Numbered from the stretch's first letter, positions 33,190 through 45,819 are shown. The stretch is 64,000 nt of DNA from Plectrocnemia conspersa (GCA_009617715.1 VTFK01000057.1:744001-808000), one strand, 5' to 3'. Translations and numbers: made by a program. Notes: generated from the sequence alone by a model not told the origin.

Positions 33190-34130
33190 CTTAGCAAGTA
33201 GTGAAATCAGACTGAAATCAATGAGTGACATTTGTTTTTATTAACTATAAATATTATATGCACTATCTAACTCAATTTTATTTGAAATATTTATCCGTGA
33301 GATTTGGAAAATCTGGGAAAACGTATTCTTTGATGATCAATCGAAATCATAGTTATATAAAAATCATTAATTCTGATCTCTCAGATACGATATAAATTAC
33401 AAGATACCATCTACTGTCAATATGGTATTCGAATTAAGCCTTCCAGATATTTGTCAAACACCATTGGTCTATTGTGTTATAATATAGGTAAGTAGTGAAA
33501 CATCAGATTTTAATCAGTCTGTTAACCATTGACATATTATTTATTATTTATAAATTATTATTACAGCTCACACTATGCACGATCTAGCTCGATTTAATTT
33601 TATATAATTATCCGTGAGATATGGAAAATCTAGAAAAAAGCTATTCTGTGATGATTCATAGTTATATAAAAAATACTTATTCAGATATGAATCATACAAT
33701 CTGAATCATAGTTATATAAAAAAATGCTTATCATCGAAACAATATAAATTGAAAAACATTAGGGTCAATATGAGATTGAGCATAAGTCTTTCAAGTTTTG
33801 TCACACGGTTATACAATTGAACGAGAATGATTTCTAATTAGTAGTAAAACACCAGACTTTAATCAAAGTCTGTAAATTAGTAACATATTTTAGATGCCAT
33901 TATGCACAACTTAGCTAGATTTTATTTAAATTAATTATCACGATATTTTTACGTGAGATTAGGAAAATCTATGGAAAAAAATCTGTGATGATTGTTTGTA
34001 ATTATATTTATATAATAATTACTAATTTCGATCTCTAATTTAATAACATTAGGGTTCATAAGAGATTCTAACCCAACTTTTTAAGGTGTTAATCACCGTC
34101 TTATACCAATGGTATTGTATAATATATTTG
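33190..34130 (-). repeat. Three tandem SINE units in minus orientation
   Basis: Units begin near 33197, 33491 and 33838, each with A(A/G)TAGT(G/A)AAA..CA(T/C)CAGA. They continue with ATGCAC(T/G/A)A(T/C)CTA(A/G)CT, then GTGAGAT(T/A)TGGAAAATCT, (T/C)TGTGATGAT, ATAGTTATATAAAA and a box B remnant (TATTCGAA, AGATTGAG, AGATTCTAACC). This is the SINE of 2.4, 9.0 and 36.1 kb reversed, three times head to tail at spacings of 294 and 347 bp. Confidence 0.7.
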
Positions 34131-34131
34131 G

Positions 34132-34241
34132 CAGGCGCGTACAGTGCGATAAATGCGTTCCGCACGCCCTTATCTCTCATTCACTCTCGTCACTTAGCAC
34201 GCGAGCGAGCGAAAAAGAATGTATCTCACCGTACGCGTCTG
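34132..34241. mobile_element. hAT-like MITE, 110 bp, with 11-bp TIRs and 8-bp target duplication
   Basis: The ends CAGGCGCGTAC and GTACGCGTCTG are inverted repeats (one mismatch) starting with CAG, as in hAT elements. The flanking octamers ATATTTGG (34124-34131) and ATATTAGG (34242-34249) differ at one position, a decayed 8-bp duplication. The interior (CGCACGCCCTTATCTCTCA, CACTTAGCACGCGAGCGAGC) matches the palindrome at 43.6-43.75 kb. Confidence 0.75.
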
Positions 34242-34369
34242 ATATTAGGTAATCCCGAAATAAATGTAGCTTTTTTTAATTAAAATATTTAGTCACTCGT
34301 ACTTTATCCCTTGTGTTGGGACACATCTAGATTTTACAATACAATATTTAAAAAAAATAGGCTCAAAAT

Positions 34370-34705
34370 CAACGATGGGAGAATTTTTAGCAAGTGAACA
34401 ACTTAAAAAATTGAAGGAACTGCAAAAAAAAAGTTATTTTGTGTATATGGTGTAAGATTGCAAAGGGATTGTGCATTATGAAACTCTTAAATCTGGCCAA
34501 ACAATAAGAACAACCTTATATTGTGATCAGATGGATTATTCACAAGAGAATTTATAATAAAAAGGCCTGCACTTATAGTAGTTTATAACAAAATAGTTTA
34601 TAACAAAACAATGTTGCGTCCCCATGTGGCGAAATTTACTTTCGATAAATTCAAAAAACTTGTCCGAAAGGTTTGATGGCCGTTGGGGCTAGACTTGCAT
34701 TACAT
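34370..34705 (+). pseudogene. Mariner-family transposase remnant
   Basis: Across two frameshifts the translation follows mariner transposase: KKLKELQKKKLFCVY (the KKVLLCVWWD region), KSGQTIRTTLYCDQMDY (GQTI..D.YC.Q.D), IKRPALIV (KRPALVNRK), then RPHVAKFTFDKFKKLVRK (the ARPHVA block that normally follows the second catalytic Asp). The HQDNA residues are lost (TML stands there), so the protein is dead. Inverted terminal repeats were not identified. The family call is from motif order. Confidence 0.75.
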
Positions 34706-34797
34706 ATTAACCTGTTTATTGTTAGCTATGAGGAGCTGGTCCAGTTCGTATCATTTAATTTTGATATTTTATGATTTTTTGGGGTATTATTCTAATT

Positions 34798-34857
34798 ATG
34801 TATGTATACATATATATATATATATATAATATATATATATATGTATGTATACATTTT
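34798..34857. repeat. AT microsatellite, palindromic
   Basis: ATGTATGTATACATATATAT ... ATATGTATGTATACAT: a TA run with mirrored TATG units at each side. Confidence 0.8.
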
Positions 34858-34888
34858 TTTGTGTAATAGATAAAACAATTATTGTTTT

Positions 34889-34950
34889 CGACCATCGTGA
34901 CGCATTGGGGGTAACCTGGTCTTAATTTAATATAAATAAATAAACAAGAA
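34889..34950 (+). repeat. Retroelement 3' end: hairpin motif plus TAAA tail
   Basis: GACCATCGTGACGCATTGGG then GTAACCTGGTCTTAATTTAA and TATAAATAAATAAAC. Compared with 58.5 kb the second hairpin arm is deleted. Confidence 0.6.
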
Positions 34951-36059
34951 AATACCAATATTTACATTACAAATATTATAATATAAATAAAAAGGAAACT
35001 GGAGCTGAGATTTTTTTTAGAAAATATAGACAACTTATTTAGGAAAGTAATGTATAATGTAAATAATATTCAAAGATATGAGGTATTTTTTTTTTTTAAA
35101 TAACAGATAACAATAATAAATTGGGGAGTTTTTTGCACATAGTTTCAAGCAAATTTGATGCACTTAAACTAATTTTATTAAAATCAGTTTAGAATCGGAG
35201 TATGAAATCATAAACGTAAGTGCATTTATATTTAGACACTACTAACTTTCCTTAGAAATTAGGAAACATTCATTTTTTTTCAAAATATATACAAAAATAT
35301 CACTCCGAAATCAATACAACATATTTCTGTAAAAAACATACAACACATACAGAAACACAGAATACAAATATAGAAAATCAAGCTTTGAAACAACTATGAT
35401 GTATACCAAGTTTACATGTCATCTTAATATGTATCTATCTCTTTAAATTTACCAAATAAACAGTTAATATTTCAAGTATACCTCCATAATTTAATTACAT
35501 ATAAAATATATATTAATAATACATAAGCAATCAACAGAACTGACAAAAAATAATATTATGGCAAATAATCTGGTATCAATTCAGTTAAAATTTTGAGGGT
35601 TGCGACATCGACAATTATTTTAATTTTGTTTCTTATTAATATTAGTGTTATTTTAATTTAAAATCACTCATTTTTATACACATTCTCATATGTACACAAA
35701 GTGAACATCACCGATTTTTTGTACCGTAAAGAAAAAATCCGTGATTTAAAATCGCACTAACAGCGACTATACATTCTCTACAACAGTAATTCGGACTGTT
35801 AACTTATTTTGTTTATTATGACTATTACTTTTTTTTATAAAAAAATTAAACCATAATATAATAAATATTAATGCTTAGATTCAAGTTTATTTGAAACTTG
35901 ATATTTTAAATGTAATTTAATACTTATAAAATAGCGTTAAAAATAATTAGTTGGATTGAAAACCTGACTTTATTTAATATATACCAATATGATAGATCAG
36001 TTGGGTTCGAATCCAGTGTAGTGTAGCAGTACTTCGTTCCTGTACATTTTTTATGTACA
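34951..36059. other. AT-rich sequence, no gene recognised
   Basis: No coding frame was seen. GATTCAAGTTTATTTGAAAC and similar short AT palindromes occur. A lone box B-like GGGTTCGAATCC is at 36003-36014, just ahead of the SINE, suggesting a duplicated head. Confidence 0.35.
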
Positions 36060-36370
36060 AACAACACCACTGTTCGAATCCCATATTAACCCTAGTGTTT
36101 TTCTATTTATATCGAATCTTAAAGATCGGAATTATTGATTATATAATTATAGTTCCAAATGCTTACCACAGTTAAGTTTCCTAAATTTTCCTATTCTCAC
36201 GAAAGAATGATTAAATTAAATTGAACCCGGTTGTGTATAGATGCTTGTTGATTATAATCTGCAATAGTAATTTATAATTAATAAGACAGATCTCACGTTG
36301 TTAATTGTGTTGCTAAGACCTGTCACATTGCAAGAAAATAATTACAAAAATAAATAACAGTGCTTTACTT
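36060..36370 (+). repeat. tRNA-derived SINE, near full length
   Basis: Box B TGTTCGAATCCCATATTAAC at about 36071, then TTTTTCTATTTATATCGAAT, ATTGATTATATAATTATAGT, TTCCTAAATTTTCC and a 3' part with TTGTGTTGCTAAGACCTGTC ... AACAGTGCTTTAC that matches the end of the copy at 2.44-2.83 kb. Confidence 0.65.
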
Positions 36371-38709
36371 TCTGCATCCACTACTGTATATTATCTATTT
36401 TTACTGTAAGATAGGAGTTATTTTACACATAGTTTCCACAAAGTCATAACAACGCTACTGCACTAAAATTTCGCTATTATTATTATGACTCTTAAAATAT
36501 TAAAACAACCTTTTAACCGTCAAGTTTAACAGTTTATTTATGGCACATTTGGCAATTGCTCAATTTGATTCACTAAGTATGTAGTATTAAAAATAAACAA
36601 ATCGATTATTTTCTGCAAAGTATTTGCTGATCTTGCAATAATACACTTTGACTCAAGCTTTAACGATGTCTAAAATAAGCTAGATTCACCGAGAGCGTCG
36701 TTATCAAATAAATAAGTCGATGGGCACTACACACACAAGTGATAGTCAACAAAGATCAGATATATCATTGTGCAAAGAGTAGTCATCCGATCGGTGGAGA
36801 TTTTCTGAGAACCGTTGGATACGCTTCAAACGAAAGGATCTTTCTGTAAATCTCTGTCATTGGGGACATCTTTGGTGTCTGGTGGCATTCTCTAGTTAGA
36901 GAAGATAAATCGTTTGAGATACACAAAACGCATACAAGGACGTGGGACACTATAAATAAGTATGTGCATATCCAGATATTACTGTAGTCGATGATTTTAA
37001 ATATCTTAGTTTTGTTGCGTTGTAAATCAATCGGAAAGAGCAAGTGTAGCCGCGAGTGGTTTTCGTGTGCAATAAAATCGTTTCAGTAAACGAAATCGGA
37101 AATTTATTACGATGAAGTTTATATTATATTTTGTGTGTATAAAAACGGTTTACGTCAGTCAGTATATAAATTATAATATGGTTTGATAAATAAATAGTTT
37201 CAAGGCAGATCGACCGTAAAAAAAAAAGGCATTATTATCGTTTAGTAAATGAAACAACTCGCCCACTCTTCAAATTCAATATGTCATTGATTCAAATTGG
37301 ACAGCAAAACAAATTCAATGAAATCGATTACAGTATGATTTATAACAATCATTAATACCATTTAACTACAGTTTAAAATTATTAATAAATTTCATTTACA
37401 GATGTTTTCACGGATTGTATTGATAACTAAATTTATTTTTATAATATCAGCGTTATGTTTATAAAAATATTTTAAACCCAATCTAACATATTATTTTAAA
37501 GATCAAAATAGATTTTTTTTATAAAATAATATTAATATGTATAATTAGAAACCACTATACTTATCTAACGTAAACCATTCATAATATTTTTTTTCCACAT
37601 TTCAATAGAGAAATGTATATATGTATGTTACAATAATAATTGTGAATTAAAATTTAACTATGGTTAACTTATTGTATATATTATCATTGTATAACTCCTG
37701 TAATGAAATTTAATAAAAATATTTGTTAAATAGACACCCACGCGGAAATCGAATACGAAATAAAGCAAAGCAAATAATTATAATACAATTTTGGAGAGAT
37801 TTTTTTATTCTATCCACTATCTAATGCATTTAGAATATCTTTAAAATTAATCAACATAAAATCTATAAAATGCTGACGTAAGATTTTTTTGTAATAAAAT
37901 AACACAGAATACATTATTTAAATTATTTGCGGCTTAATTATTTTTTGCTGCCATTTTATTTATATATTTTATAATGTTATAAATTAATTAAATTAAATTA
38001 CTTTTTGTTTTTTTGTATATTTATATATTATATATTTTTTATATGTATACAGTAGCGTGCAAAAAACGCATTATATCTATAAATATTAATATTTACATTA
38101 TATAACAACATTATAAAATCAATAAAAAGTTGGTTGTTTTTTCTATAAATGTAAACACTAATTGAAGATACTGTTTTTTTTTTTAAATAGCAGATAACAA
38201 TCATACTGCAGTTTTTCACTCACTTTTAAACAAGTCTACGTGATATTGGGTATGTAAACTTATTTTAATAAAATGATCTTCAAGTACATTATTAAATTTA
38301 TAATCGGTGTAGAAAGCAACGAGAATCTAATATTAATTACAAAAAAAATATAAGCTTAGGCATTTTAAAGCACTTGCAAAACTATCACAAATCATATATT
38401 TACTCTCTTTAGAGAGTAAATATGTGACTGACTTTTGATAATATACAACACACAACACATTTCTACAAAACTTATCTAAACTATTATTTGGTTTCACGCA
38501 GCTAATTTATTATTATTTTAAGTATTAATATTTTGCATTATTTATAAATAAAAGGGAAATATTATAAGTAGATTTCAGATCATCCGTTCTTAGAATATTA
38601 TATTTAGGCATTCCAGTCAAAATGCGCGAAATTAACGATGAACAATAAATAATCTTATCATACTTAATAGTAAGACAGGCATATGGTTAAATTATTAAAC
38701 TAGTGCTCT
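36371..38709. other. AT-rich sequence, no gene recognised
   Basis: Around 36660-37060 composition is more balanced and an 86-codon minus-strand frame (36783-37043) is open, with a hydrophobic segment and SSLTRECHQTPKMSP. It starts at TTG, has no upstream in-frame ATG before a stop and no acceptor, so it is not called as a gene. The remainder is AT-rich. Confidence 0.35.
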
Positions 38710-38775
38710 AGACTAGTGGTATTAGTCGGTGACTAATACCTTTAAAGACAAAGGTTCAAATCTCATACAAAACCA
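38710..38775 (+). repeat. SINE head only (tRNA-like, A and B boxes)
   Basis: TAGTGGTATTAGTCGGTGAC (A box) and AAAGGTTCAAATCTCATAC (B box) about 42 nt apart. The body is missing, so this is either a truncated SINE or a tRNA relic. Confidence 0.55.
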
Positions 38776-41014
38776 CGGCTGGCTCTAGCGATTGTGCCCT
38801 AAACAAAGCCCTACGAAATAATATATAAAATACACTAATATAGTACTGTAATTCCAAATAAAATTACAAAATAAATTCAATATAAGCAGTTTGATATTTT
38901 GCTTTTGCAAAATTAATTGCTTATACATCATGCAAAGTAACTACACTACAAAAACTGCCAAAAAAATCGTGTGTAATCTCCAATATTTTAAGATTATTGA
39001 ATCTTAATAAAAAAAAAATCAGTAAAAATATTGTGTGATTTGAAAAAAAAAGTTTTCGAATCACTGCTAACATTCAATCTATTATTTCCAACAAAAAAAC
39101 ACAGTATTGAACACGTGCGTATTAATGGGCCATATTTTTTTAGTGTGTTTTCTTGATTTATTGCGACGAAGACAAGCGTTAAAGAATGATCCATATAAAC
39201 GACACATTCAAGTTGTTCTGGCCCTTGTTTTTTTACACAACGGGATTCGAGGGAGTTTTGGTGGAGATCGAGGACGGGTTTGTTTTAATATATGACTTTT
39301 ACAAAAATACACAAAGTCTGATACTGCAAAACTTATCCCAGAATTGGCACAATTTTGATTTCATAACGTTTTTAGGAAAATTAAATATCTCTATATGAAT
39401 TGTAGTTTTACATTTTGTGATAAAAATAATAGTATGTTTTACAATAGTAAACCAACAACATGGTTTTCGTCTGCGTTGTTCCACGGTGACTAACCATAAG
39501 AATGCCTTAACAAAATCCCTCGATTCTAAAATCCAGATCCGTATAATATAAATAAGCATTAGTAGTAATAACTAATTTGAGATTCTAATTAATAATGTGT
39601 ACTTTAAATCGTTTATGAAATTCCAACACAGTCCAATGGTAACAATGATTGCCAAATACCGAAGTTCTCGGTCTCGCCCGATTATTTACCCACAGTAGTG
39701 ATAATAGAAAAGCAAACAAATATGACGGAAGACCACCTACTATCGTTCGTACAATGCCTGACCAAACGATCAGCAGCTATATTTATTATAAGTGTATACA
39801 AACATAGCATGTACATACATCAATTTCCTAGCGGCAGCACTTCAGGAAATGTGGCTCTAATGAGATGATCCTAAGATTGTCACGCTCTCGAGATCGCGAA
39901 GAATCCGCAAGGATCAAGAGCAAATACAGCTGCTAACTTCCGCATTCGCGTTCAATTACTATACATGCAAAAGCTCGATATAAACAGTCGGCACTACTGC
40001 TCTTGAAGTTGTTTGCCTCTATTAAACGCATCGTTAATAGATTGTAGGCATTTTAACGCAAATCGCAAATTACTTACGGCTATAAATTAACCTCAGATGG
40101 TTTATTTTGTCGATATTGATACAGAGAGCTTTACCGCATAAACATTGACTACATACAATTTGCCATAGAAAAACAGGTATGTGCAGTAAAATGATGATGC
40201 TATTGCACAAGTGAATTATAAATTCCAAAGATGCTCTCATTACATACATACTAAAACTATTCATAAATTAATTTATTAAGTGTACTAATAAATTTCTATT
40301 TTTTTTAAAACATGGTTTTGTTATTTAGTGATCTTTGAATTAATCATATAAAACCAATTATCGTTGATGGAAATATGTATTCGTATGATTTTGCTTGAAT
40401 TTTACAATTTTTGTATATAACTAACGCAACGCGTTTCATGTTGATGTTTCAATTTGCTTCGGTATGCGATAATTATCTCACCTGTTTGTTTTGAGAGATA
40501 ACTTAAAGATAAAGACGTTTTATGTCTGTCCTTTTAAGTTTGCGAAATAAACTTTGCATAGAAAATATCAATATGAAACTCAGAAGTCACTAAAAATATG
40601 AATGGCAAAGTAATTAAATATTTATATTTATTTACTTTCTTGTATTTTCACAAATTTATATTAAGAAAACGTTAACTTTATAGTTAAAATTTTATTAACA
40701 GTAATAAAATATTGTAATAGTATTCACAATCTAGCTGATTTATTAGACATTGAGCAATTACTTTCAAACGAATGTATAAAGACTATCAAGAAAAGTAATT
40801 GCTTATGAACTGAAACTTCAAGGATTTAAATTACACATGAGTAATGCCATCTTCTTAATTTGTGTCGGGTCTGGAAGATATAAATAACTGTTCCTGAAAT
40901 TCCCTTCATTTTATGAATACATATTATACTATACACACAATGTGATTTAACATTGTCAAGAAGTTTATACTATACAGCTTTTAAATGAAATGCAAATTAG
41001 AATTATATTAATAC
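38776..41014. other. No gene recognised
   Basis: Mostly AT-rich. GGGATTCGAGGGAGTTTTGG (39241-39260) and, inverted, AAAATCCCTCGATTCTAAAA (39510-39530) form a diverged inverted pair about 250 bp apart, possibly the ends of a small element. A more balanced stretch lies at about 39840-40000. No exon was supported. Confidence 0.35.
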
Positions 41015-41215
41015 GATAGACTAGACGTATAGTCAGTGATTAATACCTGAAAGGCTTGGGTTCAAATCATATATGAACTATCGCTTCTATTAGATCCGAA
41101 TCAGTGATTATTATATATTTATAATTCCAATAGATCATCACATATTATGTTTTCCTACATTTTCCTAATCTAAATTGAGCTAGGACGTACATATTTGATA
41201 TTTATAATACACTAC
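41015..41215 (+). repeat. tRNA-derived SINE copy
   Basis: GACGTATAGTCAGTGATTAA (A side), TTGGGTTCAAATCATATATG (B side), CAGTGATTATTATATATTTA, GATCATCACATATTATG and TTTTCCTAATCT. The 3' part (AGGACGTACATATTTGATAT) matches the copy at 9.2 kb. Confidence 0.65.
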
Positions 41216-41654
41216 TTCAGGTTATATAAAATACCATATACGAAAAATCTATATTTAAATTATTAAAATCATTGTAAAATTTATTTTTGTTTTATTTTAT
41301 TTGGATTATGGCCATTATAAAAGCTGTTATGGCTAAGATATATTTGGTTGAAATCGAGCGGAAACTCCTGCTGACCTTTTTTTGTACTAGCGGCTCGCGA
41401 ACTGCGCGGACGCGGTAGCGAGCCCAATGCAACTAGCAAAACCAGCATATTTTATCATTATCACGTAGGACGGCTTTTCACGGCAAAGTCGCACGGGTAA
41501 CAGTATTTTTTAAGTTTAAAATCGTATATTATAATTTTGTTGCACTCCCTTTAGCTGTCAATACTGCTAAAAGACGGAAAAGCATAGAATTAATTAAGGA
41601 TTCAACGAGCTCGTGGTATAATTAATCATGACAAACTCTTTTTATTTCCACACA
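41216..41654. other. No gene recognised
   Basis: A short GC-richer block (GCGAACTGCGCGGACGCGGT, about 41397-41416) lies in otherwise AT-rich DNA. Nothing further can be said. Confidence 0.3.
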
Positions 41655-41815
41655 TCAGAGTCTACATCTACTTTATTAATTATAAACTATTAAAACAGCT
41701 TGCAATCAATAGATGTCAATAGGCATGACTTAGTTAGATATTATTTTAATTATTGAATATAACACCCAACAAAAAAACATTAGAGGTCCATATAGGATTC
41801 GAACTTAATTTTTGC
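41655..41815 (-). repeat. SINE fragment, minus orientation
   Basis: ACATCAGAGTCTACATCTAC, ATGACTTAGTTAGATATTAT and AGGTCCATATAGGATTCGAA match the 3' part and box B of the units at 33.2-34.1 kb. The central body is deleted. Confidence 0.5.
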
Positions 41816-43587
41816 TGTTAACTTATTCCACTTGTCTAATAATGACAGAAAATGTATGTTCAGTGTATTGCTACTTAAAGGCACAATATCGACACAAAAT
41901 ATCATATCAACCCGTTTTATAACTAAATAAAAATTAGTAAAATATCTACATCACAAAAAATGATACATTCATATTATTCTATAAAAAACGTTTATAACAC
42001 AAATAAATACTATATCTAACGACTCGTTTCGTAGTTAGATTCAATAATTTTATAAATGAAAAAACATGTTCGCAGCAGTGAAAAAAATATGTATTCAAGT
42101 TTAATTTTTATTGATTGCTAATAAATCTGTCCGATTTGGTCATTCAGCTTATATATTACGCGTATTATCTACGAATATCATACAAATACACAATAACGTA
42201 TATGTTAATATTAGACGTTAATTTACATATAAGGCAGTCGTAGTTCCTATTTTCATGTTTTTGTCAATACATTTTACGATTGAGATGAGATAGAGAGATG
42301 ATGTCAGTGATTGGCGATCGTTATAAAAAAATATTCCCATACTCGACAGAAGCAGAACTTCCTGGCAAAAAATGCACATCCGCGGTGCATGATCAAGTTA
42401 CTACGTTATTAATACGTGTTAATGTTTTTTAACGTGTACTAGTATGTCTGGTTCAAAACATAATAGGATACAATAGTATAAATAATGCGATTCGCTGCAC
42501 TTCATTAATAAAACATGATGACAATAATAAGCCATGAATTTTTCGCATAGTTGACGGTCTTCTGGAAATATTCCGAAATGTTAGGTTAGTTTTTTTTATA
42601 TTCACGTGACGTTATTCACGATCCTCAAATAAAGATAACGATAATGTGAGTTTTTGTTTAAAAAATAATACCAGAATACGATACAGATGTAAATTACCGT
42701 CTGAGATTTTGGTACAAGGAAGTGCGAGATAAATTATGCAAATTGAAATGCTCGTGGGATTGTCCATTACTAACTGCCAAAAACTGTCAAAATAACAATT
42801 AAAAAATACTTTGTTTAACTATATGTGTGAAGAACTAAATTTATGATATAATGAATTAATTCCAAAGAACTTTAGCTTGAGACGTGATAAAATTAATGTT
42901 CCATTAAATAAATTATTTAATGTAAGTTTTAAGATAAACTGATATAGATAGAGAAAGCGTATACAGAGTGAGTAAAATATTTTTTGAAAGTAGCCAGTTT
43001 GAACCATAGCTTAACTTTCTACGATGTTTGCAATTTCATTAATTTGTCATATAATAGTAAGTCTGCTATTACATCTGATAGTTGGCAACTTAATTTATTT
43101 TTATAGGGTTAGACCACTTGGTACGTACCGTTCACTATTGTGCGTTAAAAGCTTCCGTGGTGGGCGGTGGGTGATTTTTGTTTTTTGTAAATTTTTTTGC
43201 AATAAAATGTTGGTTATACATTTTTTTCAAATCTCTTAAATTCCTTCTGAAAATATTTTCACCTACATACTGCATTGAAATATAGCGATTTTGGTGGGCG
43301 GTAAGGAAATTTTAACCGTAAAAAATAAGGAAAAGTATGCGGTAGGCATACAAATGTTGACGACAACTGGGTTACACTGTTTAGATATACAATACAATCG
43401 TTTTATTTATTTATTTACGCAATTCCGCATGAGTAAGAAATAACTCATTCTGTGGTTACAATTTGATACATAAAAACTATAAATTTATTACGTATAAGGG
43501 TTAAAGAAAAACAAAAATAACAATTATATAGTGATATGAGATATTTGATAAAAGTTGTATTCATTGAAATTATTAATAAAAAAAATT
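41816..43587. other. No gene recognised
   Basis: AT-rich, with a slightly denser stretch at 42290-42440. GGTGGGCGGT occurs twice (about 43161 and 43293) in a region that could be a decayed element, but no ends were defined. Confidence 0.3.
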
Positions 43588-43750
43588 GTGAGATACATTC
43601 CCTTTCGCTCGCTCGCGTGTTTAGTGATGAGAATGAGTGAAAAGAAGTGGGCGTGCGGAACGCATGTAATGCACGCCCTTATCTCTCACTAACTCTCGTC
43701 ACTTAGCACGTGAGCTAGCGAAAGGGAATGTATCTCACCGTACGCGCCTG
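43588..43750. mobile_element. hAT-like foldback MITE, about 68-bp palindromic arms
   Basis: GTGAGATACATTCCCTTTCG on the left is the reverse complement of CGAAAGGGAATGTATCTCAC on the right. The arms continue inward to GGGCGTGC / GCACGCCC around GGAACGCATGTAAT. The right end carries CGTACGCGCCTG (43739-43750), the same TIR as the 34.13-kb copy. The left TIR is missing, so the element is truncated or was rearranged. Confidence 0.75.
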
Positions 43751-45819
43751 ATAACCAATGGTTATAAAATTAAAAAAATTTTATCCAAAAGTAGATTTAA
43801 GAATTTTATTTTATTTATTATTGTAATTAAAGAATTATTTACAGTGATTGTAATATCAAAATTATCGTTAAATGTTATATAGTTGGGTTTTTTCATTAAT
43901 TATTAAATTTCTATCAGTTAAAAAAAATGTCTAATAATAAAAATTTTTATAGTCTCGATTTAAGGTAATTCTCGTCAGTTGATTGCAAATATGACTCAAG
44001 TCTAAAGACAACCATAATTATTTGGAAGCTTGTTAAACTGGCACATTGCACGCAATGCTGACTTCACTGCCATATGTTGTGTGGATATGTGATAAATTTA
44101 AAATTAAAGGCTTTTTTTATAAAAAAAATTATATAAACTGCGAATTATGTATTATACATAAAGAATGTTTCATTTGACAATTTATCCTGCGTCTGATTCA
44201 AGTGAATCCAATTATCATGATAGCTTTACAACTAATTTTACAGACGTGCAATTTAAAGAAGAAATACATATATATTTGCAGAAACTCTTTTTGCTTACAT
44301 AATACACACAATTACAATCAGATGCAGTTGAGTATCTGTGAGCACCACCCACAATTCACAGTTGCTTACTTAGGCTGCATAAATCTATGCTGATAAGCTA
44401 ACAAACCTGATTTAGGAGAAGCAGAATATTTTTATTCAAAGCTTACCTTATAAAGTTACTTTAAAACATATGTTATTTATAGCATATCTGTTACTAAGTA
44501 AGCATATACAAACATACATATACATCAAGATTATTTTATATATTTGCAACGAGCTCGAACGAACGAAAAGTATATAATATCTTATAAGCTTTATAAATCT
44601 TATATAAGAATAATCATAGATAAGCTCAACTTTTCAAGGACACGAATAAAAGTAAACCACTCGATAAACTACAGCGCTTTTTTGATCATACAAAAGTAAG
44701 TAATACAAAAAATACGTAAATAATTTAATTTATTCATGTGAACCGTATTTGAGAGGATCGTAGCTATAAAAAGTTTAAGAACTACCTATTTGCTATCCTG
44801 TAAAATAAGCAAAAGCTCGTGTTTCTTAAATAAAAAATAAGTATTTTACGATCCATTGTTGATATACAATATTTAATAAAATTAACTGAACCATTCACAA
44901 TGCTGTAAAACTCACTTCGATACTATACTATATAATAAAAAAACATTTGAGAACCGCAGATGTGGCGTCTAGACGCTCGTTTGGTAATTCAGCAGTGTTT
45001 TTTTCATGGTCACAAAAGAAAATAGTTTTTTCTCACGAATAAAAATTTCTTTTGTTATTCAAGGACCGTATAATGTACGCGCACCATTTAACGTGACAGT
45101 ATGTCTATTTTAGAGATTTTTTAAATAAGATTTATTAGTTTGACCGCTACGAATGTAAATATTCCGAATTCGTCGTTATCGGAATATGAATAGCCGCATG
45201 ATCGAGCGATAAGTGTTAAACGCTTCAAATGACACGAGCAAACATATAAACGAAATACTTGTGAGTTTCGATAAGATTCAATAAAACATCGTATATAGAT
45301 GCAATATGAGTAATGCAATACGAAATACTCTCTTATACAACATGAAAGAAAAACGGGTTGAAATTATTAAAAAAATTAATATTAGTAATATTTAAATACT
45401 GTGTATTTAACATACGTATGTATTATATAAGTGCATTTAAAAGTGGCCCATAAATGTATTTTATAGCCTATAAATATTATGGTTCTGTGATTTTTTGCAA
45501 ACAGAAATTGCGGAAACGAAAATTGCGCACAGCGATAATTTCAAACAAAAATATTCTGATCATAGATAATCAATATACACTTAAGAATATGTAAATATAC
45601 ATAAACAAATAATGTACATATATATAATAAATTTAACAGCTCTTAATATGATTTTAATTTAAAAATATTTTACAATTATATTCGTGATATTTTTTATTTA
45701 AAAATAAAGAAAAATATTAGACAGCCTGAATTAAAATAAAATATATTTGACAAGCAAGCAATCACCTATGTTTACTATTTTCACTGTATAGAATTTTCGT
45801 GTGCATAATTTTCCTTTGC
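43751..45819. other. AT-rich sequence, no gene recognised
   Basis: No exon or known repeat was supported. Small open frames at 44202-44393 and 45121-45318 carry no recognisable feature. Confidence 0.3.

Noticed and set aside
36783..37043. 86-codon minus-strand frame with a hydrophobic segment, resembling a small secreted protein
   Set aside because: Begins with TTG; upstream in-frame sequence reaches a stop without any ATG or acceptor site.
43100..43385. Possible transposon with ends GGGTTAGACCACTTGG and CAACTGGGTTACACTG
   Set aside because: The ends do not form a convincing inverted pair, and the repeated GGTGGGCGGT alone is not enough.
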